DNA of 64,000 nt from JBBDWR01 sp040902745 (GTDB lineage: Bacteria > Actinomycetota > UBA4738 > HRBIN12). Under the pieces are notes generated by a model. The model worked only from the letters and a program-made list of their open reading frames with translations, searched no databases and had not been told where the DNA came from. Position numbers and translations under genes: made by a program. This document shows, piece by piece, positions 25,495 to 34,323 of the stretch (positions are counted from its first letter, which is position 1; each line of letters begins with the position of its first letter). The stretch lies in the NCBI GenBank assembly GCA_040902745.1, contig JBBDWR010000028.1, positions 124,001 through 188,000 of the forward strand, read 5' to 3'.

Positions 25495-27168
25495 GTGACC
25501 CGTCCGATGAAGGCGCTCCCGTTGGGAGAGGTCGACGAGCACGCCGAGTCGTTCATGGTCGCGATGCGCGACGGCGTCCGATTGGCAACGGATGTCTACC
25601 TCCCGACGGGCGCGAGGGGTCCGATCCCCGCGGTGCTCGTGCGTCTCCCGTACGACAAGAGCTCGCGGTTCGCGTTCATGGCGCAGGTCGCCGAACGCTT
25701 CTGTGCACGAGGGTTCGCGTTCGTCGCGCAGGACGTCCGTGGCAAGGCGCACAGTGAGGGCGAGCTCGAGGGCTTCGTCCACGAGGTCGACGACGGCGCG
25801 GACACCCTCGAGTGGGTCGCGACCAGGCATTGGTGCGATGGGGCGGTGGGGATGTTCGGCGATTCCTACTACGGATTCACTCAGTGGGCTGCGGCCGCGA
25901 GCGGTCATCCCGCGCTCCGAGGGATCGTTCCGCGCATGACGTCCACGCAGATCGGCGAAGATTGGATGTGGCGTCAGGGCGTTTTCAACCTCTTCCAGAT
26001 CGCCGAATGGGCGGCGACGACCTGGATCGATCATCGAGCCTACGAGGGTGTGCCCGACTTCGGGGTTCGCCCGCTCGACGACGCGATCCCCGCCGTCCAG
26101 GAGGGGCGGCGCTCCGCAGACTTCGACCGCTGGCGGCGACGCGGACCGCGCGATCGATTCTGGACCGAGCACATCTGGGGGCCGGGGGCGCGGATGCCCG
26201 ATCGGATCCGCATCCCCGTGCTGCACACCGGCGGTTGGTGGGACGTGTTCAACCGGAGCCAGGTCGCCGACTATGCCCGGCTGATCGGTCTCGGCGTCCC
26301 GGACCAGTTCCTGGTGATGGGCGCAACCGATCATTTCGACGACGAGCTGCGCCCCGACGGCGATGTCGTGGCGGATTTCGAGGAGGATCCAGAAGCGCTC
26401 ACCGCCTTCCTCCCCGGCTACCTCGGGCCGGCACTCGACTTCTTCGACCGCGTCCTGCGTGGGCGCGAAACGTCGATCCCCTCGGTGCGATGGAACCTCG
26501 CATCCGAAGGATGGCGCGAGGCGTCTTCGTGGCCTCCTCCGAAAGTCCGCGAACTCGTCCTGCACGCGGTGGGGGCCGCCTCCGCGCTTCGGGGGGCGGA
26601 GGGGGGAGGCCTCCTTCCCGAGCCCGATCGAAGCGCCGGCGAGGTCGCCTGGACCCACGATCCGGAGCACCTCGTGCCCGACGGCATCGCCGATCCATGG
26701 CGGAGCCTGTACCCGGCGCTGCCCGACGAGCGATCGGTGCAGGAGCGCGACGACGTGCTGACGTTCACCTCGGAGGCGTCGGACGTGCCGCTGGACCTGG
26801 CCGGCACGCTCGCCGTCGAGGCGACGTGCCGATCCACCGGGCCGACGATGCACCTCGCCGCGAAAGTCACGGACGTGTTCCCGAACGGACGCGTGCGGCG
26901 GGTCGCACAGGGGATCGCGGTCGTCGCCGATCCGAGCGCACCGCGGCGGGTCCGAGTCGATCTGGGTCCCACCGGATACCGGTTGCGGCCTGGTCACCGA
27001 CTGCGTCTCGACCTGGCCGGGAGCATGTTCCCCCGCTCGCTCTGGGATCCGGGGACGGGAGAGGACCCGTGGCGAGCGGTTCGAGGGCGCGCGCAGAGGC
27101 ACGATGTGACGATCGGAGGCGCCGAAGGGGTGGAACTCTCGATGCACGTGCTCCCGACGGAGCCTTAG
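25495..27168 (+). CDS. CocE/NonD family serine hydrolase
   Basis: A 557-residue hydrolase of peptidase family S15 type. The alpha/beta-hydrolase domain has RDGVRLATDVYLP, the oxyanion region RLPYDKSS, the nucleophile serine in GMFGDSYYGFTQWAAA, the aspartate near HTGGWWDVF and the histidine in ATDHFDDE. A C-terminal jelly-roll domain (about 400-555, VDLGPTGYRLRPGHRLRLDLAGS) is the usual XPD domain. Substrates of relatives are esters such as cocaine, glutaryl-acylase substrates or X-Pro peptides. The GTG at 25495 is used; an ATG four codons later is possible. Its TAG overlaps the stop of the convergent mrp gene (TTAG). Confidence 0.9.
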   Translation: MTRPMKALPLGEVDEHAESFMVAMRDGVRLATDVYLPTGARGPIPAVLVRLPYDKSSRFAFMAQVAERFCARGFAFVAQDVRGKAHSEGELEGFVHEVDDGADTLEWVATRHWCDGAVGMFGDSYYGFTQWAAAASGHPALRGIVPRMTSTQIGEDWMWRQGVFNLFQIAEWAATTWIDHRAYEGVPDFGVRPLDDAIPAVQEGRRSADFDRWRRRGPRDRFWTEHIWGPGARMPDRIRIPVLHTGGWWDVFNRSQVADYARLIGLGVPDQFLVMGATDHFDDELRPDGDVVADFEEDPEALTAFLPGYLGPALDFFDRVLRGRETSIPSVRWNLASEGWREASSWPPPKVRELVLHAVGAASALRGAEGGGLLPEPDRSAGEVAWTHDPEHLVPDGIADPWRSLYPALPDERSVQERDDVLTFTSEASDVPLDLAGTLAVEATCRSTGPTMHLAAKVTDVFPNGRVRRVAQGIAVVADPSAPRRVRVDLGPTGYRLRPGHRLRLDLAGSMFPRSLWDPGTGEDPWRAVRGRAQRHDVTIGGAEGVELSMHVLPTEP

Positions 27169-28301
27169 TGGGAGTGCCCTGCGGGGGCGGGGCCGGTCAT
27201 CAGGGTGAGTGGCTTGCCGATCTTGCTGGAAGACATGCGCTGCAGCCCGCGGGCCGCCTCGATCAGCGCGACGGCGGCCGGCGATCCGGGATCGCTCACG
27301 ACGATCGGGATCCCGTCGTCGCCGCCGGCTCGTACGGCCGGGACCAGCGGTACCTGCGCGAGTAGTGGAACGCGGAGCGTTTCGGCGGCATCGGCGCCGC
27401 CGCCGCTGCCGAAGATCTCCTCGCGCTCGCCACAATGTGGACATAGGTAGAAGCTCATGTTCTCCACGACGCCGACCGGCTTCAGGTTGGTGCGCTCGGC
27501 CATCTTGCCTGCGCGCTCGGCGACCTTGCGGGCGGCCTCTTGCGGGGTCGTGACGACGAGCATCTGCGCGCCGGGAAGGAACGAAGCCAGAGAGATCGAG
27601 ACGTCGCCGGTTCCCGGTGGGAGGTCGGTCAGCAGGACGTCGAGGTCGCCCCAGTAAACGTCGCCGAGGAACTGCTCGATCGCCTTGTGCAACATCGGTC
27701 CCCGCCAGATGACGGGCGTCTCCTCCGGAACGAAGAACCCCATCGAGATCACCTTCACGCCGTGAGCCTCCAGCGGGAGGATCATGTTGTTGAAGCCGAC
27801 CGGCTTGCCAAAGACGCCGAGCATGCGCGGGACGGAGAATCCCCATACGTCCGCGTCGAGGACGCCGACGTTGACCCCGTTCGCGGCCATCGCGGCGGCG
27901 AGGTTAACGGTGACGCTCGACTTGCCCACGCCACCCTTACCGGATGCCACGGCGATCACGGTCGTGTCCGAACCGGTGAAGAACGTCTTCTGCTGCGGTT
28001 GCGATGCCTGTGCATCAGGTCCTCGCAACGACGAGACGAGTTCGGCCCGCTGCTGCTCGCTCATCGGCGTCATCTCGAGCGCGACACGCTCGACGCCTTC
28101 GAGCGGGAGCACCGCGGCCTCGACATCTTTCGTGATCGTTTCGCGCAGCGGACAGCCCGCGATCGTGAGAAGGACGTGCACGTGCACGATGCCGCCCTCG
28201 ATGCGCACGTCGTGCAGCATCCCGAGCTCGTCGATCGGTCGTCCGATCTCGGGATCGCGCACTGCATGAAGGGCTTCGCGGACCTGCTCGACGGTCGCCA
28301 C
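27165..28301 (-). CDS. mrp: Mrp/ApbC iron-sulfur cluster carrier ATPase
   Basis: A 378-residue protein with an N-terminal MIP18/DUF59 domain (VREALHAVRDPEIGRPIDELGM, then LLTIAGCPLRETI) and a ParA-like ATPase domain: deviant Walker A SGKGGVGKSS, the LDADVWGFSVPRMLG switch, and LLTDLPPGTGD. The CPHCGE motif near the C-terminus supplies the paired cysteines that bridge an Fe-S cluster in the dimer. It carries 4Fe-4S clusters to apoproteins. The GTG at 28301 has AAGGAGAG 10 nt upstream and gives the family's N-terminus; a GTG at 28346 is an alternative. It is divergent from a SufR-like regulator. Confidence 0.93.
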   Translation of the reverse strand: MATVEQVREALHAVRDPEIGRPIDELGMLHDVRIEGGIVHVHVLLTIAGCPLRETITKDVEAAVLPLEGVERVALEMTPMSEQQRAELVSSLRGPDAQASQPQQKTFFTGSDTTVIAVASGKGGVGKSSVTVNLAAAMAANGVNVGVLDADVWGFSVPRMLGVFGKPVGFNNMILPLEAHGVKVISMGFFVPEETPVIWRGPMLHKAIEQFLGDVYWGDLDVLLTDLPPGTGDVSISLASFLPGAQMLVVTTPQEAARKVAERAGKMAERTNLKPVGVVENMSFYLCPHCGEREEIFGSGGGADAAETLRVPLLAQVPLVPAVRAGGDDGIPIVVSDPGSPAAVALIEAARGLQRMSSSKIGKPLTLMTGPAPAGHSH

Positions 28302-28356
28302 TAGGGCTTCTCTCTCCTTGCCGGGTTCGATTACGCTGTTGTGCACGGTGCGAACC

Positions 28357-28364
28357 GTATATAC
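28357..28364. promoter_or_regulatory. Palindromic GTATATAC in the mrp/sufR-like divergent promoter
   Basis: GTATATAC is self-complementary and AT-rich in a very GC-rich stretch. It sits between the two divergent starts (28301 and 28413). It can serve as the core of -10 boxes in both directions and is a natural place for the adjacent Fe-S-type regulator to act. That last point is inference. Confidence 0.4.
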
Positions 28365-28412
28365 CCCATGCTACTACCGCCGTGGTCATGCTCGGCCGGA
28401 GAGGACGCTCAG

Positions 28413-29087
28413 GTGACCGACGCCGGATCGATCGAGGTCCACAAAGCGCTGGCCGACGACACCCGCTTCCGCTTGTATCGGTACCTGCGGCTGTCCGGGC
28501 GCCCGGTCTCGGTGCGCGAGATGGCGGCCCGCCTGTCCCTGCATCCGAACACGATCCGTCCGCACCTGCGCCGACTCGAAGACGTGGGGCTGGTGGTGCA
28601 CGATACCCATCGTGTCGCCACCGTCGGCCGACCGCAAGCCGTCTACGAGGTCGTCGAGCGCGAGGCGGAGGAAGGGCGCGATTGGAGGCTGCTCGGCGAG
28701 ATCCTGGCACGTGTCCTCTCGGGCACGCGGCAGCGCGAACGAGCCATGACGCTCGCGCGCGAGTGGGGCGGGTACCTGGTCGCTCGCGACACCCCGAAGC
28801 CGGGTACGCGCTCGCCTGCCGGGCGCAATCTCGCGACGCTGCAAGAGGCGATGGCGCGCGCGGGTTTCGACCCCCGGTTCCGTCGCTCGGGCAAGACCGT
28901 CGAGGTCACGATGCGTGATTGTCCGTTCCGCGACCTGTTGGAGGAGCATCGGGAACTCGTGTGCGCGGTGCACCGAGGGCTACTCGAAGGCATGCTCGCG
29001 GAGATCCGACCGGCGATGCGGATGAACACCTTTGAGCCTCCGATGGAGCGCTCGACCTGCCGGCTCGTGGCCACGCCGGACGCCTGA
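28413..29087 (+). CDS. SufR-like winged-helix regulator with cluster-type cysteines
   Basis: A 224-residue DNA-binding protein: an ArsR/DeoR-type winged helix at about 12-80 (SVREMAARLSLHPNTIRPHLRRLEDVGLV), then a C-terminal domain with three cysteines arranged C-x13-C-x31-C (RDCPF, LVCAVHRGLLEG, STCRLV). SufR-type repressors hold a 4Fe-4S cluster there and repress Fe-S assembly genes while the cluster is intact. The GTG at 28413 has GGAGAGG 9 nt upstream. The divergent partner is mrp, an Fe-S carrier, which supports control of cluster supply. The usual sufBCDS genes are not in the window. Confidence 0.82.
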   Translation: MTDAGSIEVHKALADDTRFRLYRYLRLSGRPVSVREMAARLSLHPNTIRPHLRRLEDVGLVVHDTHRVATVGRPQAVYEVVEREAEEGRDWRLLGEILARVLSGTRQRERAMTLAREWGGYLVARDTPKPGTRSPAGRNLATLQEAMARAGFDPRFRRSGKTVEVTMRDCPFRDLLEEHRELVCAVHRGLLEGMLAEIRPAMRMNTFEPPMERSTCRLVATPDA

Positions 29088-29177
29088 CGAGAGCCGGATC
29101 CGCGCGTAGAGGCCCTCCCACCTGCGGTCCCGTGCGACGGCTCAGGCACCCGAGGGCGCTGCCGATACCTCCTAGGT

Positions 29178-29786
29178 ATGGACGGGACCGTCATCCCGCT
29201 CTCCGCCGCGCGTGCCCAGCGAACAGTTTCGCCGGCGCCGCGAGAGGAGCTCGCCACGCTCTCGCTGGAGCTGCATTTCCGCGAGGGTGGCTCCGGCCTG
29301 GACGGCGAGGTGCAGCGCAAAGTGCACGATCGGTGTATCCGGGCCGCGCTCGTGGTTGCCGGTCGAGAAGGAGCCCAGCTCGCCCTCGCCGGCACTTCCG
29401 CCCATCCGGTCGTAGAAGCCCGGTTCGAGGGACCCGAGGCCGCGCTCCGTGCCGCGGACGCCGTTGTGGAGATCGGTCACGCCGTCCGCGAGGCGCAGCG
29501 GTCCGGTGAACGGTCGATCTCGGTCGCCGCGGCGGTCGCGGCGGGGACCTCGACGACTACACCCGCCGGTGTGACCGTCGCGAGCGGTTCTCCGTGGCGC
29601 GTCGCCGACCGGCTACGCGATCGCGCACGTCCCGGCGAGCTGTTGCTCGGAGGCACGGCTGCCGAGCGCGCGGCGCAGGAGTTGTCGGCCACGTCCGAAG
29701 GGGGAGCGCCGATCGACGGCGCCGTCGGGACCGTGCCGGTTTGGCACCTACGGGTGGCGTCGCATCCGACCGAATCGATCGACTAG
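29178..29786 (+). CDS. Degenerate class III cyclase-like protein
   Basis: A 202-residue protein with a faint class III nucleotide cyclase fold. The second half reads SVAAAVAAGTSTTT, then WRVADRLRDRARPGELLLGGTAAERA, matching the cyclase pattern (xVGIHTG, then ARLxxxAxPGQILVS). The two metal-binding aspartates and the adenine-selecting residues are not visible, so it is probably inactive and a binding or regulatory domain. It is homologous to the protein at 47791-48510, sharing the N-terminal VIPL/VVPF stretch and the middle helix. It ends 14 bp before a PilT-type ATPase gene, suggesting an operon. No strong ribosome site is present before the ATG at 29178. Confidence 0.6.
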   Translation: MDGTVIPLSAARAQRTVSPAPREELATLSLELHFREGGSGLDGEVQRKVHDRCIRAALVVAGREGAQLALAGTSAHPVVEARFEGPEAALRAADAVVEIGHAVREAQRSGERSISVAAAVAAGTSTTTPAGVTVASGSPWRVADRLRDRARPGELLLGGTAAERAAQELSATSEGGAPIDGAVGTVPVWHLRVASHPTESID

Positions 29787-29800
29787 GGGGGTTCCACCAC

Positions 29801-31261
29801 ATGCAACATCCTTCAGACGAGGCACGCGCACGAGGCGAGCGACAGCCGGTCCGCTCCGACGCCGGGCTGCCGGTCGTCGGCGCTGCCGGCACCGCACGGC
29901 CGTCCGCCTCGGCTTGGGCGGAGGCCGCCGGTGTGACGGCGCCGGCGCCCGATGCCCCTCCGGCATCCCGGCCGGGACCCCCTCCGGCGGTGCAGCCGGT
30001 TCCGGCGCCGGAGGATCCCTCGGACCCGGATCTGAAGGGGGTCGAAGACGGACCCGCCGCGGACGAAGACGCGTCCGAGGAGTCCGAACCAACCCCCGGC
30101 TCCGCCCTCGACGAAGCCGACGACGACGGACCGATCCCTGCGATCGCTCCGCTCGGCGAAGGGATCATGGGCGAGTTCAGTTCGTGGCTCCAGCAGGTTT
30201 CGGATCTCTCGGGATCCGACCTACACGTGAAAGTCGGCTCCCCACCGCTGATCCGGATCGACGGCCGGCTGCGAAAGGTCGAGCGGGGACACTTGTCGCA
30301 GGAGGACACCAAAGACATAGGCGATGCGATCATCCCCGAGGAACGCAAGGCACAGTTCGCGGAGCACGGCGAGGTCGACTTCGCACACTCCCTGCCGGGG
30401 GTGGGACGGTTCCGCGTCAACGTCTTCCGTCAGCGGAGTTCGATCTCGATGGTCCTTCGGCGCCTTCGCTTCGGTGGGCCCACGTTCGAGGAGATGGGTC
30501 TGCCGGACGTGATCCGAACATTGTCGGAGGAACCTCGTGGTCTCGTCCTCGTCACGGGACCGACCGGTTCGGGAAAGACGACGACGCTCGCGTCGATGAT
30601 CGCCTACCTCAACAGGACCAAGCCCGTGCACATCGTGACCGTCGAGGATCCGATCGAGGTGCTCCACCGCGACGATGTCGCGTCGATCAACCAACGTGAG
30701 GTCGGCCAGGACACGGACTCGTTCCTCACCGCGCTTCGGGCCGCGCTCCGGCAGGACCCCGACGTGATCCTGATCGGCGAGATGCGCGACACAGAGACGG
30801 TCCGCGCCGCCCTTCAAGCCGCGGAGACCGGTCACCTGGTGCTGTCGACGCTGCACACGGTCGACGCCACCGAGACCGTGAACCGGTGTATCGACTTCTT
30901 CCCGCCGTACCAGCAGAAGCAGATCCGGCTGACGATCGCCGGAGCGTTGCGGGGGATCATCTGTCAGCGGCTCGTGCCCACGATCGACGGGGGCCGGGTG
31001 CCGACACTCGAGGTGCTCGTGAACACCGGGCGCGTCGCAGAGCGCATCGCCGACGCCGACAAGACCCATGAGATCCACGACGTGATCAAGGAGGGCGGGT
31101 TCTACGGGATGATGACTTTCGACCAGTCGCTCCTGGAGCTCGTGAAGCAGGGCAAGGTCTCGGTCGAGGAGGCTTTGGAGGCATCCTCAGAACCCCACGA
31201 CTTCAAGTTGGAGCTGCAGCAGGTGGGGATCGAGATCCCCGACGATGCCCGCGGCGTCTAA
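29801..31261 (+). CDS. pilT: PilT-like type IV pilus retraction ATPase
   Basis: A 486-residue secretion-type ATPase. A disordered N-tail of about 125 residues (Pro/Ala-rich then acidic) precedes a PAS-like N-domain (SGSDLHVKVGSPPLIRIDGRLR) and the RecA-like core: Walker A GPTGSGKTTTLA, Asp box VTVEDPIEVLH, Walker B DPDVILIGEMRDTET and His box HLVLSTLHT. The C-terminal segment (QRLVPTIDGGRVPTLEVLVNT, then DVIKEGGFYGMMTFDQSLLELV) is of PilT type, which retracts pili. No other pil gene is in the window. It lies 14 bp downstream of the cyclase-like gene. The long disordered tail is unusual for the family. Confidence 0.93.
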   Translation: MQHPSDEARARGERQPVRSDAGLPVVGAAGTARPSASAWAEAAGVTAPAPDAPPASRPGPPPAVQPVPAPEDPSDPDLKGVEDGPAADEDASEESEPTPGSALDEADDDGPIPAIAPLGEGIMGEFSSWLQQVSDLSGSDLHVKVGSPPLIRIDGRLRKVERGHLSQEDTKDIGDAIIPEERKAQFAEHGEVDFAHSLPGVGRFRVNVFRQRSSISMVLRRLRFGGPTFEEMGLPDVIRTLSEEPRGLVLVTGPTGSGKTTTLASMIAYLNRTKPVHIVTVEDPIEVLHRDDVASINQREVGQDTDSFLTALRAALRQDPDVILIGEMRDTETVRAALQAAETGHLVLSTLHTVDATETVNRCIDFFPPYQQKQIRLTIAGALRGIICQRLVPTIDGGRVPTLEVLVNTGRVAERIADADKTHEIHDVIKEGGFYGMMTFDQSLLELVKQGKVSVEEALEASSEPHDFKLELQQVGIEIPDDARGV

Positions 31262-31299
31262 GTCGTCTCCGTTCCGCTCTACCCTCCGACTCCGAGGCG

Positions 31300-32232
31300 T
31301 CAGCTCTTCGTGTCCGCCGGCCGATCGCCGCTGGTCGCGCTGAAGGATCTCCCCGCGAGGTCCGCGACCCCGGAGAGCAAGGTGGCGAACTCCATCGGGA
31401 TCACGAACTTGGTCGACGGTGAGGCGCCCAGCGCCTTGAGTGCCTCGAGGTACTGCAGGCTCATCGTGTTCGCGTCCACCGTGTTCGCGACGTCGTAGAT
31501 CGTCCGCAGGGCGAGCGAAAACCCCTCCGCTCGCAGGATCGCAGCCTGTCGCTCGCCCTCCGCCGACAAGATCGCCGACTCCCGTGAGCCCTGCGCGTTG
31601 ATGATCGCCGACTCCTTGTTGCCTTCGGCAACGGTGATCGCCGCTTGCTTGGCGCCCTCCGCCTCGGTGACCACGGCGCGGCGCGTGCGTTCGGCCGACA
31701 TCTGCCGGGTCATCGCGTCCTGGACAGCGGGCGGTGGCACGATCTCGCGGATCTCGACGTTCGTAACCTTGACGCCCCACCGTTCGGTCACCTCGTCGAG
31801 CTTCGCCCGCAGGATCTGGTTGATCTCGTCGCGCTTGGCGAGCACGTCGTCCAGCGGGATGTCGCCGATCACCGCGCGTAGCGTCGTGGCCGCGAGCGCC
31901 TGGGCGGCGCCGGCGAAGTTCGCAACCTGGACCACGCTGTCCTGCGGATTTACGACCTTGTAGAAGGTGATGAAGTCGACGGAGATCGGTGCGTTGTCCT
32001 TCGTGATCGAGTCCTGGCGCGGGATCTCGAGGAAGAACTCCCGAAGGTCGACACGGACGGGCCGGTCGATGATCGGGATCAGCAGGATCAATCCCGGTCC
32101 CTTGGCGCCGATCGCGCGCCCCAATCGGAAGACCACCAGGCGCTGGTACTCGGCAACGATCTTGACGGCACTGGCGAACAGGAACAGCACGATGAGCAGG
32201 ACGATGCCGACCGCGATCAGGGTTCCGGTCAC
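31300..32232 (-). CDS. SPFH/stomatin-like membrane protein
   Basis: A 310-residue SPFH protein. An N-terminal membrane anchor (TLIAVGIVLLIVLFLFASAV) is followed by the stomatin domain (YQRLVVFRLGRAIG, then GLILLIPIIDRPVRVDLRE, EIREIVPPPAVQDAM) and a long coiled coil rich in Ala-Glu repeats. Such proteins form ring oligomers at membrane microdomains and pair with NfeD-type proteases. The GTG at 32232 overlaps the TGA of the upstream NfeD gene (GTGA), so the pair is translationally coupled. It converges with the pilT gene across a 38-bp gap. Confidence 0.93.
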   Translation of the reverse strand: MTGTLIAVGIVLLIVLFLFASAVKIVAEYQRLVVFRLGRAIGAKGPGLILLIPIIDRPVRVDLREFFLEIPRQDSITKDNAPISVDFITFYKVVNPQDSVVQVANFAGAAQALAATTLRAVIGDIPLDDVLAKRDEINQILRAKLDEVTERWGVKVTNVEIREIVPPPAVQDAMTRQMSAERTRRAVVTEAEGAKQAAITVAEGNKESAIINAQGSRESAILSAEGERQAAILRAEGFSLALRTIYDVANTVDANTMSLQYLEALKALGASPSTKFVIPMEFATLLSGVADLAGRSFSATSGDRPADTKS

Positions 32233-33590
32233 GAGGCGCTTCCCTCCTTCTCGGCGGACGCCTCCTGCGTCTCGCCATCGGTGACTGCGTGGTCGGGCTC
32301 CACATCCAGGCGGAGCCCGTTCTTGGCGACGACCCGGATCTGAGCGTCCTTGGGCATGGGGCCGGCGATCGAGGTCGCACTCCACTCCTCCCCAGCGACG
32401 TGCACGACCCCATCCGGGGCGAGGTCGGTGAGGGCGCGCCCGAGGAGTCCGACGATGTCCGCGTGGGTACCGATCGGTGGATGATGCCGCAGTTTCATCG
32501 CGGCTGTCAGGACGAACCCGAAGAATCCGATCATCACGGCGGCGACGGCGGCGATCAGCAGGGGGGATACGCGAACGTCCGAGCCGTCGAACAGCAGCAA
32601 GCCGCCCGCGACGAGCGCGATGATACCCCCGGTTCCGAGGACGCCGAACCCAGGCGTATGGATCTCGAGTATCAGCAGGATGGCCGCAACCACCAACAGG
32701 ACGATGCCCACGAGTTGGACCGGCAGCATGCCGAAGGCCGCGATCGACAGCAGGAACAGCACGAAGCCGATCACGCCCGCCACGCCGAAGTGCGGCAGGA
32801 AGAACTCCAGGATCATGAGGCCGAGTCCGAGCCAGAAGAAGAGGAACGCGAGGTTCGGGTCGAGCAGGGCATGGACGAAGCCGACCCCCCAGCCGAGTTC
32901 CTCCTGCGTCACCTCGGCACCTGCCGTGCGCAGCGTCACCGGTGGCGCGCCTGCGACCTCGACCTGGTCGCCGTCGACCGCGTTCAGGAGTGCTGGAGTG
33001 CTCGGCGCCACCACGTCGATCACGTTCGCGGAGAGTGCCTCCTCGGCGGGAAGGCTGGCCGCGTCTCTCACCGCGCGCTCCGCCCAGTCCGCGTTGCGGT
33101 CGTGCCGTTGCGCGAGGGACCGCGCGTAGGCGACGGAATCCTCCACCGCCTTGTCCGAAGCCACCGCGCCCGACAACCCGACCGGTGTAGCAGCGCCGAC
33201 GTTGGTCCCCGGAGCCATCGCCGCGATCGGGCACGACAGGAGGATGTACATCCCGGCCGATGCCGCACGGGCTCCCTGCGGGGAGACGTAGCAGAGCACA
33301 GGGGTGCGCGAGGTGAGGATCGACTGGACGATCTCGCGCATCGCGCTGTCCAGCCCGCCCGGGGTGTCGACCGTGATCAGCACGGCGTCTGACCCTCGGT
33401 CCTGAGCCGAACCGATCCCGCCACGGATGTAGTCGGCGACGAAAGGATCGACGACGCCGTCGAGCTCCAGCTCCAGCACCTGTGGAGGCGTCTGTTCGTC
33501 GGTCGCCTGGGCGCCCGCCGTCGTCGCGAGCAGTCCGCAGACCGACAGGGCGAATACCAGGAGGGCGATCCCGCGACGGATGCAGCGCAT
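32229..33590 (-). CDS. NfeD-family membrane serine protease (1510-type)
   Basis: A 453-residue protein. A signal peptide (RRGIALLVFALSVCGLLATTAGAQA) precedes a ClpP-like serine protease domain: LELDGVVDPFVADYI, TVDTPGGLDSAM, the nucleophile serine in ARAASAGMYILLSC and MAPGTNVGAATPV. Five or so transmembrane segments follow, then a C-terminal OB-fold NfeD domain (GRALTDLAPDGVVHVAGEEWSA). Homologues cleave the tail of their SPFH partner, here the next gene. The ATG at 33590 starts directly at the signal peptide; the longer frame to 33842 overlaps the sigma-factor promoter region and was rejected. It is divergent from the ECF sigma gene. Confidence 0.92.
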   Translation of the reverse strand: MRCIRRGIALLVFALSVCGLLATTAGAQATDEQTPPQVLELELDGVVDPFVADYIRGGIGSAQDRGSDAVLITVDTPGGLDSAMREIVQSILTSRTPVLCYVSPQGARAASAGMYILLSCPIAAMAPGTNVGAATPVGLSGAVASDKAVEDSVAYARSLAQRHDRNADWAERAVRDAASLPAEEALSANVIDVVAPSTPALLNAVDGDQVEVAGAPPVTLRTAGAEVTQEELGWGVGFVHALLDPNLAFLFFWLGLGLMILEFFLPHFGVAGVIGFVLFLLSIAAFGMLPVQLVGIVLLVVAAILLILEIHTPGFGVLGTGGIIALVAGGLLLFDGSDVRVSPLLIAAVAAVMIGFFGFVLTAAMKLRHHPPIGTHADIVGLLGRALTDLAPDGVVHVAGEEWSATSIAGPMPKDAQIRVVAKNGLRLDVEPDHAVTDGETQEASAEKEGSAS

Positions 33591-33750
33591 CCGTCGATCA
33601 TCGCACCTGCGGCAGGTGTGGGGGCGGGTCCCAGGTGGGTACCGAACCGAGGCGCGTGAGCGGGCGCATACTAGGAAGCCACGTGCGTGATCGGCGACCG
33701 CCGCAAACCGGCCCTCCCCGGCCGCCCGTATACAGGGAGGAGACCGAGTC

Positions 33751-34323
33751 GTGAGTGCTCGGACCCACGGACCGTTGCATCCACGGGAGGAACAGGCATT
33801 GGTCGAGGGACTCCTTGCCGGGGACGAGGAGGCGATCCGCACCGTCTACGCTCGCTATGGACGTCCGGTGTACTCCATGGGATTGCGCATCCTCGGCAGC
33901 GCCGAAGCCGCGCAGGAACTGACCCAAGACGTTTTCGTCACGGCGTGGCGCAAGGCGGCGGGATTCGATCCCTCGCGGGGACGGCTCTCCACCTGGCTGA
34001 TGACGATCGCGCACAATCTGGCGGTAGACCGCCTGCGCCGTGAGCACGGAGCGCGCAAACCGACGCTCGTCCTGATGGACGAGGTGCCCGAGACCCCCGG
34101 ACTCGACGAAGAAGAGCTCCTGCTCGAGCGGGATGCAGCGCTGCGCGCACTCGAGGCGTTGACCGATGCGGAGCGATCGCTGCTCGGGCGGGCCTACTTC
34201 GGCGGCATGACCGCTCGGGAGATCTCGGAGGCCGACGGCGTGCCGCTCGGTACGGTGAAGACTCGCGTCCGCGCCGCGCTGATCAAACTCCGTCGCGCGA
34301 ACCTGGACAAGGAACGACCGTGA
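33751..34323 (+). CDS. ECF RNA polymerase sigma factor
   Basis: A 190-residue sigma factor with regions sigma2 (VYARYGRPVYSMGLRILGSAEAAQELTQDVFVTAWRKA, then STWLMTIAHNLAVDRLRRE) and sigma4 (LTDAERSLLGRAYFGGMTAREISEADGVPLGTVKTRVRAALIKLR). The order resembles SigK/SigL-type groups. The GTG at 33751 follows GGGAGGAG. A TATACA box at 33729-33734 may be its promoter. The stop overlaps the start of the anti-sigma gene (GTGA), the standard sigma/anti-sigma pair. Confidence 0.93.
   Translation: MSARTHGPLHPREEQALVEGLLAGDEEAIRTVYARYGRPVYSMGLRILGSAEAAQELTQDVFVTAWRKAAGFDPSRGRLSTWLMTIAHNLAVDRLRREHGARKPTLVLMDEVPETPGLDEEELLLERDAALRALEALTDAERSLLGRAYFGGMTAREISEADGVPLGTVKTRVRAALIKLRRANLDKERP

Noticed and set aside
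32233..33234. Long minus-strand frame upstream of the SPFH gene
   Set aside because: Arg/Gly-rich shadow of the NfeD gene in another frame. The SPFH protein starts at the GTG at 32232.
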